A DNA stretch of 64,000 bases from JAJPHI01 sp035541875. Its GTDB lineage: Bacteria; Desulfobacterota; Binatia; Binatales; Binataceae. The notes under the pieces are model-generated. The model was given only the letters and a program-made list of their open reading frames with translations. It was not told the DNA's origin and did not search any database. A program made the position numbers and the translations under genes. Location of the stretch: contig DATKML010000015.1 of the NCBI GenBank assembly GCA_035541875.1, forward strand, positions 124,001 to 188,000, read 5' to 3'. This document shows, piece by piece, positions 42,819 to 52,179 of this stretch; position 1 is the stretch's first letter, and each line of letters begins with the position of its first letter.

Positions 42819-44423
42819 ATGCTGAAAGGTGCGCGGGCCCAGCTTTTGTTATTATTCGCCATATTGCGGCTGAAACCCAAACGAACGGCATCGCATCGTG
42901 GAAGGCTGCTTCTAATCGCCGTCGTCGTGGTGCTTGCTGGATGCGCTCGGCGAGCATCCGTTGCCCCGACTGACTATCTGCAAGTCGATATCAACGTTCC
43001 ACCGACGACACTGGATCCTCGCTTCGCTACCGATGCGATGTCGGGACGAATCGATGAGTTGGTGTACGAATCGATGGTCCGCTTCGACCAAGCCGGCAAG
43101 CCCGTCGATGAGCTTGCAGAACGAATCGACCAACCCGAGCCAACGCGCTTGGTGTTCCATCTGCGGCATGGCGTCCGCTTCAGTGATGGGCACGAGCTGA
43201 CTGCGCGCGATGTGAAATTCACTTACGACACAGTCCTCGATCCTTCGTCAGGCTCGATGCGGCGCTCGGCATTGGCCGAACTTAAGTCGATCAATGTTCT
43301 AGATGATTACACCGTCGAGATGACTGCCCGACGCCCCTATGCACCGGCGCTGGAGATGGCAACGCTACCGATCGTGCCGGCGGGAAGTCCTTCGCCACAT
43401 TCGAGCCTATTGATAGCTCCCGCCGGGAGCGGTCCGTTTCGTTTTGCTATGTATCGCCGCGACGAAGCACTGCTACTCGAACGCAATCCCACCCGGCCGT
43501 ATCAGCCGGGTACCGCTCGACGAATCCTCTTCAAGATCGTTCCAGACGCGACCGTCCGTGCGTTGGAACTCGTCGAAGATATCTGCGACTTCACCGAGAA
43601 TGATGGAATCCAGCGCGATTTGATTCCTTATCTCGAGCGTCACCCTTTTCTGCATGTCGAACGATCCCCCGGCAGTTTTCTTCAGTACCTCGCGTTTAAT
43701 CTGCGCGACCCTCGTCTCAAGGATATACGTTTGCGACGCGCCTTTGCCGCGGCAATCGACCGCAAAGCAATCATTCGTTCGATGCTTCAGGATACTGCGA
43801 CTCCCGCCACCGGGTTTCTCATCCCCGAGAACTGGGCTTATGCAGGTGACGTCGAACGTTATGAATACGATCCAGATAAAGCGCGACAACTGATCGAGGC
43901 GGCCGGCTATTCAAAAGACGATCCTCGGTTACGCTTCGTCTATAAGACCACACCTGAGGGCCATCGGATGGCGGAGATCTTGCAGGCGATGCTCAAGCAA
44001 GCGGGGATCACGCTCGAAATCCATACCAACGAGTGGGCGACCTTTTACGCCGACTTGCAACGCGGCAATTTCGCGCTTGCCGCTAGTCAGCTCGCCGTGG
44101 CCAGTCCGCACGATTACTATTTCTTTTTCCATTCGAGCATGATGCCGCCGCACGGCAGTAATCGCGTCGGCTATAGTAACCCGGAGATGGACCATTTGCT
44201 TGAGCAGGCTGACACCACGATGGACCCCATTCGTCGCCGAGCGATCTGCGCTCAAATTCAGCAACTGGCCGCGCGGGATATCCCCTATCTGCCGCTCTGG
44301 TGGATCAACACACTGACGATCGCCAATCAGCGCGTGAGAGGCTTCGTGCGTTACCCCGATGGAAGTTTGCGATCGCTTGCGACAGTCAGATTTTCACCGC
44401 CCGCCGCACCAATCGCACGATGA
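42819..44423 (+). CDS. Peptide/oligopeptide ABC transporter substrate-binding lipoprotein
   Basis: A 534-residue family-5 solute-binding protein. A long N-terminal segment (about 30 residues) precedes a hydrophobic stretch and lipobox LAGC, so it is a lipoprotein whose true start may be later than ATG 42819. The mature domain has TLDPRFATDAMSGRIDELVYE, VFHLRHGVRFSDGHELTARDVKF and QYLAFNLRDPRLKDIRLRRAFAAAIDR, all typical of the family. It overlaps the permease gene through ATGA. The ligand (peptide, nickel or glycoside) is not predictable. Confidence 0.9.
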   Translation: MLKGARAQLLLLFAILRLKPKRTASHRGRLLLIAVVVVLAGCARRASVAPTDYLQVDINVPPTTLDPRFATDAMSGRIDELVYESMVRFDQAGKPVDELAERIDQPEPTRLVFHLRHGVRFSDGHELTARDVKFTYDTVLDPSSGSMRRSALAELKSINVLDDYTVEMTARRPYAPALEMATLPIVPAGSPSPHSSLLIAPAGSGPFRFAMYRRDEALLLERNPTRPYQPGTARRILFKIVPDATVRALELVEDICDFTENDGIQRDLIPYLERHPFLHVERSPGSFLQYLAFNLRDPRLKDIRLRRAFAAAIDRKAIIRSMLQDTATPATGFLIPENWAYAGDVERYEYDPDKARQLIEAAGYSKDDPRLRFVYKTTPEGHRMAEILQAMLKQAGITLEIHTNEWATFYADLQRGNFALAASQLAVASPHDYYFFFHSSMMPPHGSNRVGYSNPEMDHLLEQADTTMDPIRRRAICAQIQQLAARDIPYLPLWWINTLTIANQRVRGFVRYPDGSLRSLATVRFSPPAAPIAR

Positions 44424-45346
44424 TTGATTATCTGCTCCGTCGCCTCCTTGGCTTGATCCCCGTGGTGCTGGGCGTTGCGACCCTCACGTTCATGTTGATT
44501 CATCTGGTGCCTGGTGATCCGGTCGTCGCGATGCTCGGTGATAGCGCCCAACCGGCCGATATCGTTGCGATGCGCCATCAGCTTGGCCTCGACCAGCCAC
44601 TCGTCACCCAATACGGGGCATTCCTCGGAGGACTCGTGCGTGGCGATCTTGGCGAATCAATCACGATGCGCGCACCGGTTCGGCGAGTGATCGCAGAGCG
44701 CTATCCGGCGACATTGGAACTCGCCGCGGCAGGACTATTCGTAGCCGTTTTAATCGCGTTCCCGCTGGGATTAATAGCCGGCGCGAATCCGGGCGGTATC
44801 ACCGACGCCAGCGCGATGGGAGTGGCAGTGCTCGGTATCTCAATTCCGCATATCTATCTCGGCCCGCTGCTGATGATCGTTTTCTCGCTGGAACTACGCT
44901 CGCTGCCGCTGACAGGCCGTGGTGGGATCGCTCACTTGGTACTACCCGCGATTACGCTGGGCTTTTCGATGGCAGCCATTCTAGCTCGGATGCTGCGTCA
45001 GAGCCTGCTCGGTGCACGACACGCGGAGTACATGCGCACTGCGATCGGCAAGGGGCTTTCACCGGTAGCAGCATTGATTCGGCACGCGTTGCGCAATGCG
45101 CTGATGCCGGTAATCACCTTGCTCGGATTAGAAGCCGGCGCACTTCTCACCGGATCGATTATCGTCGAGACGATCTTTTCTTGGCCAGGGCTGGGTCGCC
45201 TGATGATTACAGCGATCAATAACCGCGACTATCCGCTGGTCGAAGGATGCGTGCTGACCTTCGCACTCTCCTATGTCGTCGTGAATCTGATAACCGATTT
45301 GGCTTACGGCACTGTTGATCCACGCGTTCGGCTCACTTCGCGATGA
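44420..45346 (+). CDS. dppB: ABC transporter permease, DppB type
   Basis: A 308-residue inner-membrane permease of the dipeptide/oligopeptide type. The opening MIDYLLRRLLGLIPVVLGV is a DppB hallmark. About six membrane helices and the EAA coupling loop (MRTAIGKGLSPVAALIRHALRNA) are present. Its ATG overlaps the stop of the binding-protein gene, and its stop overlaps the start of the DppC-type gene. The frame is open 120 bases farther upstream inside the binding-protein gene, which is ignored. Confidence 0.93.
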   Translation: MIDYLLRRLLGLIPVVLGVATLTFMLIHLVPGDPVVAMLGDSAQPADIVAMRHQLGLDQPLVTQYGAFLGGLVRGDLGESITMRAPVRRVIAERYPATLELAAAGLFVAVLIAFPLGLIAGANPGGITDASAMGVAVLGISIPHIYLGPLLMIVFSLELRSLPLTGRGGIAHLVLPAITLGFSMAAILARMLRQSLLGARHAEYMRTAIGKGLSPVAALIRHALRNALMPVITLLGLEAGALLTGSIIVETIFSWPGLGRLMITAINNRDYPLVEGCVLTFALSYVVVNLITDLAYGTVDPRVRLTSR

Positions 45347-46149
45347 GACATCGCAGTCCCTCGTTACTAATCGGTGCAGCGATCGTCACGACGCTCGCCC
45401 TGCTTGCAACACTTGGTCCGATAGTTGTGCATACCGACCCACTCGCGATCGACCTACAGCAAGCGTTGCACGGACCCAGTCGGGAACATTGGCTTGGATG
45501 CGACTCGATTGGTCGCGACGTTCTCACCCGTATCGTACGGGGCGCGCGGCTGTCCGTGACCGTAGCGGCGATAGTGGTAGCGTCATCGTTGATCGTCGGC
45601 AGCCTGATCGGCGGCGCCGCTGGACTGGCAGGCGGCCGAATCGACGGCTTCATTATGCGCCTGGTCGATATCGTGATGGCATTTCCGGGCTTCCTGCTCG
45701 CAATCGCGCTGGCAGCCATCCTCGGCCCGGGGTTACGCGATTTGCTTATCGCACTCACCGCGATGGGATGGACCGGATATGCGAGATTGGTCCGGGGCGA
45801 GGTGCTCTCACTGCGGGAACGCGAATATGTCGCGGCGGCGCGAGCCTTGGGCGCAAGCGGATGGCGACTGCTACTGCGTCATCTGATGCCCTCAATAGTG
45901 GGGCCGCTCGCGGTCCGAGCGTCATTCGGTATCAGCAGTATCATCGTTGCGGAGGCGGCGCTCTCTTTTCTCGGTTTGGGAGTGCCGCCGCCAACTCCAA
46001 GCTGGGGCAATATGCTGCAAGCAGGACAGCCGTTCCTCCTGATCGCGCCCTATCTCACGATGGCGCCCGGAATCGCGATCGGATTGGCGGCGCTGGGATT
46101 TAATCTCTTGGGCGACGGACTGGTCGTGCTGAACAGTAATCGTCAGTAG
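45343..46149 (+). CDS. dppC: ABC transporter permease, DppC type
   Basis: A 268-residue partner permease with a N-terminal segment HWLGCDSIGRDVLTRIVRGARLS, typical of DppC/OppC, six membrane helices and the coupling loop YVAAARALGASGWRLLLRHLMPSI. It begins with ATGA inside the dppB stop. No ATP-binding subunits (dppD, dppF) follow; a convergent gene starts one base beyond its stop. ATPases from elsewhere in the genome must be supplied. Confidence 0.93.
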   Translation: MRHRSPSLLIGAAIVTTLALLATLGPIVVHTDPLAIDLQQALHGPSREHWLGCDSIGRDVLTRIVRGARLSVTVAAIVVASSLIVGSLIGGAAGLAGGRIDGFIMRLVDIVMAFPGFLLAIALAAILGPGLRDLLIALTAMGWTGYARLVRGEVLSLREREYVAAARALGASGWRLLLRHLMPSIVGPLAVRASFGISSIIVAEAALSFLGLGVPPPTPSWGNMLQAGQPFLLIAPYLTMAPGIAIGLAALGFNLLGDGLVVLNSNRQ

Positions 46150-46617
46150 TCATTCCTCACCGATCGCGATCAATTCGAAGACTGGATACTCTTTCGCGAC
46201 TGGGCGGAAAGACCCCGATGGCGAACCCGCAGGCACCGGAAAATACCGCTGCACCGTGGTTTTGAATCGCTCGAGATATTCCTTGAGCAACATCGGTTTG
46301 TCCTCATCGCCGATCGGCACAACGCGGTAATCTTGCCTTGAAGAACCCTTCTTCAAGGTGACTCTGCTGCTGGCTTCCGCGTTGCGCACCCATTGCGATC
46401 GTCCTCGCGGACAGACGAGATATTTCTTCTCATCGATTACGAGCAAATCGATGGGTGCCGAATACAGCTTGCCACTCTTCCGTCCTCGCACCTGCAATAG
46501 GTAATTGTGCCGAAGGCCAAAGCCGAGTCCAACGAGCGAACCGAAAACGCGATTGAAAATCCGTTCAACGGGGTTCGGGCGCCGAAAGGCATCGGGCCTA
46601 TTCATCGACCGTCCCAC
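46150..46617 (-). CDS. Deazaflavin (F420)-dependent nitroreductase-family protein
   Basis: A 155-residue split-barrel protein of the Ddn family, known in mycobacteria for F420-dependent reduction of quinones and nitroimidazoles. The family pattern LLQVRGRKSGKLYSAPIDLLVIDEKKYLVCPRGRSQWVRNAEAS (residues about 40-85) is complete. The stop abuts the dppC stop. ATG 46617 or the in-frame ATG at 46605 may start translation. Cofactor (F420 or FMN) and substrate are family-level inference. It lies downstream of the FAD-oxidase gene on the same strand, 64 bases away. Confidence 0.88.
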   Translation of the reverse strand: MGRSMNRPDAFRRPNPVERIFNRVFGSLVGLGFGLRHNYLLQVRGRKSGKLYSAPIDLLVIDEKKYLVCPRGRSQWVRNAEASSRVTLKKGSSRQDYRVVPIGDEDKPMLLKEYLERFKTTVQRYFPVPAGSPSGSFRPVAKEYPVFELIAIGEE

Positions 46618-46681
46618 GCATCTGCGGTTTGCTTGATGCTCCGCCCTCTCCGATCGGAAGAGGATTCTGATAGTCGAGCGA

Positions 46682-48289
46682 TCACGGATCGATCAGTACG
46701 CCCGGATTCAGAATCCCATTGGGATCCAGCGCACGTTTCGCAGCCCGAAGCGTGTTGGCGAACAGATCCGGACGCTGTTTGTCATACCACGGGCGATGAT
46801 CCCGGCCCACCGCATGATGGTGCGTGATCGTTCCGCCAAGACCGATAAGCGTATCGGACACGACCTGCTTGATTTCATCCCATTGCTCAAGCTCGGAACC
46901 ACGCTTACCCGGAGCGAGAATCGTGTAGTAGGGTGCGGGACCGTCGGGGTAAGCGTGAGTGAAACGCACCGTCACGGTGCCTTGGCCGCAGATACGATTC
47001 ACCGCATCCTGCGCCTCTGCGATCAGTTTGGTGTTAAATTCCTCGAAGCGATTCCAGGTAATTGCCGTCTCAAAGGTCTCGGATACCATCCCCATCGCCA
47101 CGACCGCATCGCGCAGATACGGCGCTTTCAGGAACGCATCGCGCCACGCACCCGCCGCGCCTTCGTGGGTCGCGTTTTCGTCCGTGCGGGTCGCCGCCGC
47201 CTGCGTCGGGATCTTGCCACCGAAATCAGCGCAGCATTCGAGCGCCCGCTTCATCCAAGGTTCGAGCGGATGATCGGCCGATTCAAAAGCCAGCACCATC
47301 ACGGCGGCCTCACCCTGATTCGCGCCGGCGTTCGCCGCCTCGCCCGGATCGAGCAGGCGGCAGTTCGCTGGATAGAGCCCGGCCTGCGAGATCGCGTGCA
47401 CCGCTTTCGCTCCAGTCATGAAATCAGGGAAGACGACCGAAGCGCCTGCGCGAAACTTGGGCCGATCCTGCAGGCGCATCCACGCTTCCGTGATGACCCC
47501 CAAGATGCCCTCGGAACCGATAAACATCCGATCCGGACTGGGACCGGCACCCGACCCGGGCAGGCGTCGCGACTCAACGATTCCGGCTGGTGTGACGACG
47601 CGTGTCGATTCCACGAAATCATCGATATGCGTGTAGAGCGTCGCGTAGTGGCCGCCCGATCGCGTCGCGATCCATCCGCCGAGCGAAGAGAATTCGAACG
47701 ATTGCGGGAAATGACGCAGCGTCAGGCCATGCGGCCGAAGCTGATCTTCCAGCGCCGGGCCGAACACACCGCCTTGGATTCTTGCCGCGCGCGAGGCGCG
47801 ATCGATCTCGATTACCTTGTTCAGTTTTTCCAGATCGATCGAGATTGCGCCGCGATAATCGCCTTTGCTCGGCGGCTCGACACCACCTACGACGCTGGAT
47901 CCGCCGCCGTAGGGCACTGCTGCCACTTTCGCCGAATGGGCCCAATCAAGCAGTCGAACAACATCGGCTTCATCGCGTGGATAGGCAACGAAATCAAACG
48001 GGTTCGGATAATCGCGGCGAAACGCCCGGACCACGTCACGGAAGCTGCGCCCGTAGCTATGTTCGGCGCGTGCGTGGGTGCCGGTTGAGCATATATAAGC
48101 GAGCGAATCCGGAGGTTTGACGCGGGGTGCACGCAGATTCAGATCCGCCTCGGTCGGCACCGGGGCGAGTTTCAACTCGGGTAGATTGAAGCGCTGGGCC
48201 ATCCGCTGCGCCATATGACGCTTCTGCTCCTCGGTCGGCCCCTGATCCTCGTAACCCCATCCGTAGAACTTGCGCCTGCGCTCAGCCAT
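46682..48289 (-). CDS. FAD-binding oxidoreductase, alkyl-DHAP synthase-like
   Basis: A 535-residue vanillyl-alcohol-oxidase-fold flavoprotein closest in pattern to alkyldihydroxyacetonephosphate synthase. The FAD domain shows PYGGGSSVVGGVEP (about residues 126-139), SFEFSSLGGWIATRSGGH and FIGSEGILGVITEA. The cap domain ends with the histidine run THHHAVGRDH near residue 490, and the C-terminus is ALDPNGILNPGVL. AGPS enzymes make ether-lipid precursors; bacterial relatives are also used in alkyl or hydroxyacid oxidation. The Ddn-like gene lies downstream. Whether ether lipids are made here is not shown. Confidence 0.88.
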   Translation of the reverse strand: MAERRRKFYGWGYEDQGPTEEQKRHMAQRMAQRFNLPELKLAPVPTEADLNLRAPRVKPPDSLAYICSTGTHARAEHSYGRSFRDVVRAFRRDYPNPFDFVAYPRDEADVVRLLDWAHSAKVAAVPYGGGSSVVGGVEPPSKGDYRGAISIDLEKLNKVIEIDRASRAARIQGGVFGPALEDQLRPHGLTLRHFPQSFEFSSLGGWIATRSGGHYATLYTHIDDFVESTRVVTPAGIVESRRLPGSGAGPSPDRMFIGSEGILGVITEAWMRLQDRPKFRAGASVVFPDFMTGAKAVHAISQAGLYPANCRLLDPGEAANAGANQGEAAVMVLAFESADHPLEPWMKRALECCADFGGKIPTQAAATRTDENATHEGAAGAWRDAFLKAPYLRDAVVAMGMVSETFETAITWNRFEEFNTKLIAEAQDAVNRICGQGTVTVRFTHAYPDGPAPYYTILAPGKRGSELEQWDEIKQVVSDTLIGLGGTITHHHAVGRDHRPWYDKQRPDLFANTLRAAKRALDPNGILNPGVLIDP

Positions 48290-48415
48290 CGGTCGTTACC
48301 TCGATTCTCGGAAGGCCTGATTGTGCTTCAGGTCACGCATCAGCGGCAAGCGCACGAGGCTTGCCTCGGATAGGGCGACACCATAATTCTCAGAAGCTCC
48401 AAGGGAGGCTGACCG

Positions 48416-49300
48416 ATGAGTGACGCAGCAATCTCCGCGAACGACCCCTTTTCGCGCAAACGAGTGAAAGTCGACGGAACCGAGATGGCCTACGTCGAAA
48501 CCGGCACGGGCGCGCCAATCGTTTTCCTCCACGGTAACCCGACCTCATCATACCTCTGGCGCAACGTGATTCCTCATCTGGCAGGGATGGGTCGATGCCT
48601 GGCGCCTGATTTGATCGGCATGGGCGATTCGAGCAAGGCACCCGATAGTTCCTATCGGTTCGTCGATCACGCGCGTTACCTAGACGCGTGGTTCGATGCT
48701 CTCGATCTTCGACGCGACGTGACCCTGGTGATCCACGATTGGGGCTCGGGGCTCGGTTTCCATTGGGCGAATCGCCATCGCGAGGCGGTCAAAGGAATCG
48801 CCTACATGGAAGCGATTGTTCGTCCGGTCTCGTGGGAAGAGTGGCCCGACGCGGCGCGTAAGATCTTTCAGGCGATGCGCAGTCCGGGCGGCGAAGAGAT
48901 GATTTTGGAGAAGAACGTCTTCATCGAGCGGATACTGCCCGCCAGCGTGATTCGCAAGCTCAGCGACGCCGAGATGGAGGCCTATCGACGCCCTTTTCTC
49001 AACGTGGGAGAGGTGCGCCGACCGATGCTGACCTGGCCGCGGCAAATTCCGATCGATGGTGAGCCTGCGGATGTCATCGCGATTACGAGCGATTTTTCCA
49101 AGTGGCTCTCGACCAGCAATGTCCCGAAACTGTTCATCAATGCTAATCCCGGTTCAATTCTGACGGGCAAGCAGCGCGAGTTCTGCCGCACCTGGCCAAA
49201 TCAGCGTGAGGTGACAGTGAAAGGTCTGCACTTCATCCAGGAAGATTCACCGCACGAGATCGGCGCCGCGATCGCAAGCTGGTATCGCGATCTGCCTTGA
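48416..49300 (+). CDS. dhaA: Haloalkane dehalogenase
   Basis: Alpha/beta hydrolase that splits carbon-halogen bonds to give an alcohol and halide. The 294-residue protein matches the HLD-II (DhaA/LinB) subfamily. The halide-binding Asn41 is in HGNPTSSYLWR, the nucleophile Asp108 with halide Trp109 is in VIHDWGSGLGF, the acid Glu132 is in YMEAIVRP, and the histidine lies in GLHFIQEDSPHEIG near the end. It starts after a good AGGGAGG site. An enoyl-CoA hydratase gene follows after 44 bases. Substrate chain length is not predictable. Confidence 0.92.
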   Translation: MSDAAISANDPFSRKRVKVDGTEMAYVETGTGAPIVFLHGNPTSSYLWRNVIPHLAGMGRCLAPDLIGMGDSSKAPDSSYRFVDHARYLDAWFDALDLRRDVTLVIHDWGSGLGFHWANRHREAVKGIAYMEAIVRPVSWEEWPDAARKIFQAMRSPGGEEMILEKNVFIERILPASVIRKLSDAEMEAYRRPFLNVGEVRRPMLTWPRQIPIDGEPADVIAITSDFSKWLSTSNVPKLFINANPGSILTGKQREFCRTWPNQREVTVKGLHFIQEDSPHEIGAAIASWYRDLP

Positions 49301-49344
49301 AATCGGGTTAGATCGCATCCACTGACTTTGCAGGAGTCGCCATT

Positions 49345-50130
49345 ATGGCTGTAGTCAATTTAGAAGTTCGCGACCACGTAGCCTACCTAACGCTGAATCG
49401 TCCCGAGGCCGCCAACGCGCTCAATTGCGAGATGGCACAGGAGCTCGAAGAGGCTTCGCTTAAGTGCGAAGAGGACCCCAATATCCGTGCCGTGCTGATG
49501 ACCGGTGCGGGCAAGCTTTTCTGCGGTGGCGGCGATCTTAAGTCCTTTGCGTCACAGCCGCCGGCCGAGCTTCCCGGCCATCTGAAGAAAGTCACGATGT
49601 ATCTCCATACCGCGATTCAGCGCTTCGCGCGGATGAAAGCGCCGCTCGTGATCGCGGTTAACGGTAATGCCGGTGGTGCTGGACTCAGCCTCGCGCTGAT
49701 CGGCGATATTACGCTGGCAGGCGAATCGACCAAGTTCACGGTTGCCTATACCCGTATCGGCCTGACGCCGGACGGATCGAGTTCTTATTACCTGCCCCGT
49801 CTTGTTGGGCTGAAGCGCGCAGCCGAGCTGATGCTCACGAATCGCACGCTCACCGCCCGCGAGGCCGAAGCGATGGGCATGATCACCCGCGTGGTACCCG
49901 ATGCGGAATTGCTCGCGCAGGCGGAGAATCTCGCTAAAGAACTGGCGCAGGGACCGACGCAGGCTTACGGCGGCGTCAAACGGCTGCTCTACACCTCACC
50001 CAATAATCCCCTGCACGAGCAGATGGAGATCGAGACGGCGATTATCTCGGACATGAGCCGCACCGCCGATGCTCGCGAAGGTATGACGGCGTTCCTCGAG
50101 AAGCGCGCCGCCAAGTTCAACGGCCACTAG
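49345..50130 (+). CDS. Enoyl-CoA hydratase/isomerase family protein
   Basis: A 261-residue crotonase. The oxyanion-hole regions are visible: FCGGGDLKSFASQ near 58-70 and NGNAGGAGLSLALIGDITLAG near 108-128. The FTVAYTRIGLTPDGSSSYYLPRLVG segment follows. A Gly/Asp pair replaces the usual Glu of hydratases, so hydratase, isomerase and dehalogenase-type activities are all possible. Ribosome site GCAGGAG precedes ATG. It ends before a strong hairpin and convergent gene. Co-transcription with the dehalogenase gene is likely. Confidence 0.9.
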   Translation: MAVVNLEVRDHVAYLTLNRPEAANALNCEMAQELEEASLKCEEDPNIRAVLMTGAGKLFCGGGDLKSFASQPPAELPGHLKKVTMYLHTAIQRFARMKAPLVIAVNGNAGGAGLSLALIGDITLAGESTKFTVAYTRIGLTPDGSSSYYLPRLVGLKRAAELMLTNRTLTAREAEAMGMITRVVPDAELLAQAENLAKELAQGPTQAYGGVKRLLYTSPNNPLHEQMEIETAIISDMSRTADAREGMTAFLEKRAAKFNGH

Positions 50131-50151
50131 AGCCCCAACTGGGGAATGGAT

Positions 50152-50201
50152 GCAATGGCTGTCCTTCTGAGCGAAGCGAGGAAGGACAGCCATTGCCTTT
50201 T
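50152..50201. terminator. Hairpin with T-run between convergent genes (REP-like)
   Basis: Two perfect 16-base arms, 50152-50167 and 50181-50196 (left arm GCAATGGCTGTCCTTC), enclose a 13-base loop and are followed by CTTTTT on the plus strand. It can terminate the enoyl-CoA hydratase transcript. The loop text TGAGCGAAGCGAG resembles repeated extragenic palindromes. Confidence 0.7.
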
Positions 50202-50211
50202 TCGAGGTCGG

Positions 50212-51219
50212 CTAATACCCGAGCGCGCGATCGACCAAGTTCATCAGCGGCTTGCTCGCGACAAAGCGCTCGAGGTTCTGAGCGAAGAGCTCGCAGCAGG
50301 CCGAGTTGTAACCTTTGAATGAGCCGGACATGTGCGGGGTGAGGATCGTATTTTCGAGATCCCACAGCGCGCTCTCCGGTTCCAGCGGCTCGCGCTCGAA
50401 CACATCGAGTCCAGCGCCGCCGATCAGCTTCTCTCGCAGCGCATCTATAAGGGCGTTCTGATCGATCACGTCGCCGCGTCCAATATTTACGATATAGGCG
50501 TTTGGCTTCATGACCGCGATCTCATCGCGACCGATAAAACGGCTGGTCGCGGCCGTTGCGGGCAGAGTCACCGTTATGAAGTCGCTCTCACGAAGGATAT
50601 CCTTGCGTCCCTCCGGACCGTACCATCGTGCCGGAATCGTCCCCTCGGGATCGCCGACTCCCGGCGGATTCCATCCAGTGTCGCGGCGATCATTCGGATT
50701 GCGCTTCAACGCCAGCACGGTCATCCCTAGCGCCTGCCCGATACGCGCCGTTTCCCGACCGATTGAGCCATAGCCGATGACGCCGAGCGTCTTGCCGCGC
50801 AGCGAATCGACCGAATCCATGAAGTCCCAATTGCGCTTCCACTCCCGCCGCATCTGCGCGCGCATCGTGACGTGGAAGCCGTGCGACCACGCCATCATCG
50901 AGCCGATCGTATATTCCGCAATTGGCGTCGAATGAATTCCACTCGCGTTCGTGATGAGCACGTTGGAGCGGGCTTTCAGTTCGCCCTTCATCACATGGTC
51001 GGCACCGGCCGAGAGAAACTGCACCCACTTGAGGTTCGGTGCCTTCTTGATGAGTTCATCGGGCGCCCGAAAGCTAAACAGGATATCGCATCCGTCGGAG
51101 GCGAGATCGATCATCTCCGCTTGCGAGCGACATCGTCGATCGACGACTTGTGCCCCGCTGATCGCTTCGAGTCTACGAATCTCTTCCGGCTTCAGTCCGA
51201 CGGTCGATAGAATTTTCAT
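50212..51219 (-). CDS. D-isomer-specific 2-hydroxyacid dehydrogenase
   Basis: A 335-residue NAD-dependent dehydrogenase. The Rossmann loop is VIGYGSIGRETARIGQALGM (about residues 143-162), and the catalytic arginine is in NIGRGDVIDQ. Catalytic Glu is in VFEREPLE and catalytic His in ILTPHMSG. The family includes glyoxylate/hydroxypyruvate reductase and phosphoglycerate dehydrogenase, and the substrate cannot be fixed. The gene is convergent with the enoyl-CoA hydratase and divergent from the PDZ protein. Confidence 0.92.
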   Translation of the reverse strand: MKILSTVGLKPEEIRRLEAISGAQVVDRRCRSQAEMIDLASDGCDILFSFRAPDELIKKAPNLKWVQFLSAGADHVMKGELKARSNVLITNASGIHSTPIAEYTIGSMMAWSHGFHVTMRAQMRREWKRNWDFMDSVDSLRGKTLGVIGYGSIGRETARIGQALGMTVLALKRNPNDRRDTGWNPPGVGDPEGTIPARWYGPEGRKDILRESDFITVTLPATAATSRFIGRDEIAVMKPNAYIVNIGRGDVIDQNALIDALREKLIGGAGLDVFEREPLEPESALWDLENTILTPHMSGSFKGYNSACCELFAQNLERFVASKPLMNLVDRALGY

Positions 51220-51320
51220 TGCTGGTGTTGGCTCCCGGTTCTTATTCGCACGGCAACTCGCGACGTTTCAAGAGAGAGCGATTTATAGAACGCCCGAGCG
51301 AAGCTAAGATTTAGGGAAGG

Positions 51321-52049
51321 ATGAGTCTGCGCAGAATCTTCCCACCCCTCGTAGCGGCCGCGGTCGTTATACTCCTGTCGGGAGTGGCTTACGCGCAAAA
51401 GGGCGTTACGCGAACTCCGGACATGGAAGCTCCCTCCGGCGATCAGGGCGGCGGTACCCTTGAGGTCGCTCCGCGCTTCCCCGCTCCTCCTCCACCCGAG
51501 GCTCCGCCCCCGGAACAGGCCGTTCCGCCGCCCGACGGGGCGAGCCCGGGGCCTGCGCAAGATGCCAACCCGACGGGCGACACCGGCGGAACTCCTGCTC
51601 CCCCGACTGACAACACCGCAGCGGCGGTGCAGCTGCCCTACCTCGGGTTATCGGCGCAATACATCGTCGCCAACGATGTGCCGGGCAAGGAAGTCCGTGG
51701 ACTTGAAGTGGTAGCGGTGGATCCGAACAGTCCCGCCGAGGTGGCCGGAATCCACGGGCGCGGCAAGATGACCAAACTCGGTGCAACTGGCGCAACAGCA
51801 GGAGAGTTGATGGCGCCGCTGAATATCATCGTGATGCCTCTTCTGAAAAAGGCCGGAGAACTCGGCGACGACGGCGATCTGATTATTGCGATCGATGACA
51901 ATCGCGTGGGAAGCGACGACGACCTCAAGACGGTCCTGCAAAATGCCAAGCCTGGGGATGTTCTCTATTTGACGGTCGTTCGCCCTCATCTCGACGGCCA
52001 GCACGAGACCCTCAAACTACCAGTAAAGCTCGGGCTTCCACGCTCCTGA
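51321..52049 (+). CDS. Exported PDZ-domain protein with proline-rich linker
   Basis: A 242-residue secreted or periplasmic protein. Signal peptide cleavage is expected after AYA near residue 25. Residues about 45-100 are a Pro/Ala/Gly-rich linker. The PDZ-like domain follows, from about residue 105 (LPYLGLSAQYIV) through VAVDPNSPAEVAGI and GDLIIAIDDNRVGSDDDLKTVLQNAKPGD. No protease domain is fused, so it is probably an adaptor or scaffold. Upstream is divergent and downstream is the mfd gene 130 bases away. Confidence 0.8.
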   Translation: MSLRRIFPPLVAAAVVILLSGVAYAQKGVTRTPDMEAPSGDQGGGTLEVAPRFPAPPPPEAPPPEQAVPPPDGASPGPAQDANPTGDTGGTPAPPTDNTAAAVQLPYLGLSAQYIVANDVPGKEVRGLEVVAVDPNSPAEVAGIHGRGKMTKLGATGATAGELMAPLNIIVMPLLKKAGELGDDGDLIIAIDDNRVGSDDDLKTVLQNAKPGDVLYLTVVRPHLDGQHETLKLPVKLGLPRS

Positions 52050-52179
52050 CCGAAGTCCAATTCGCACGACCATCAAGAACTCGACGCGCTATCTGCTATT
52101 ATGATCGCTACCGATCAGCACTACGTCCCCGCGACGCAGCGCCGAGCGGCATTTTTCTATTCAGAAGCTGAGCTAAAGG

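Noticed and set aside
46796..48088. Plus-strand open frame of 430 residues.
   Set aside because: It is antisense to the alkyl-DHAP-synthase-like gene, is very Arg/His-rich and shows no domain.
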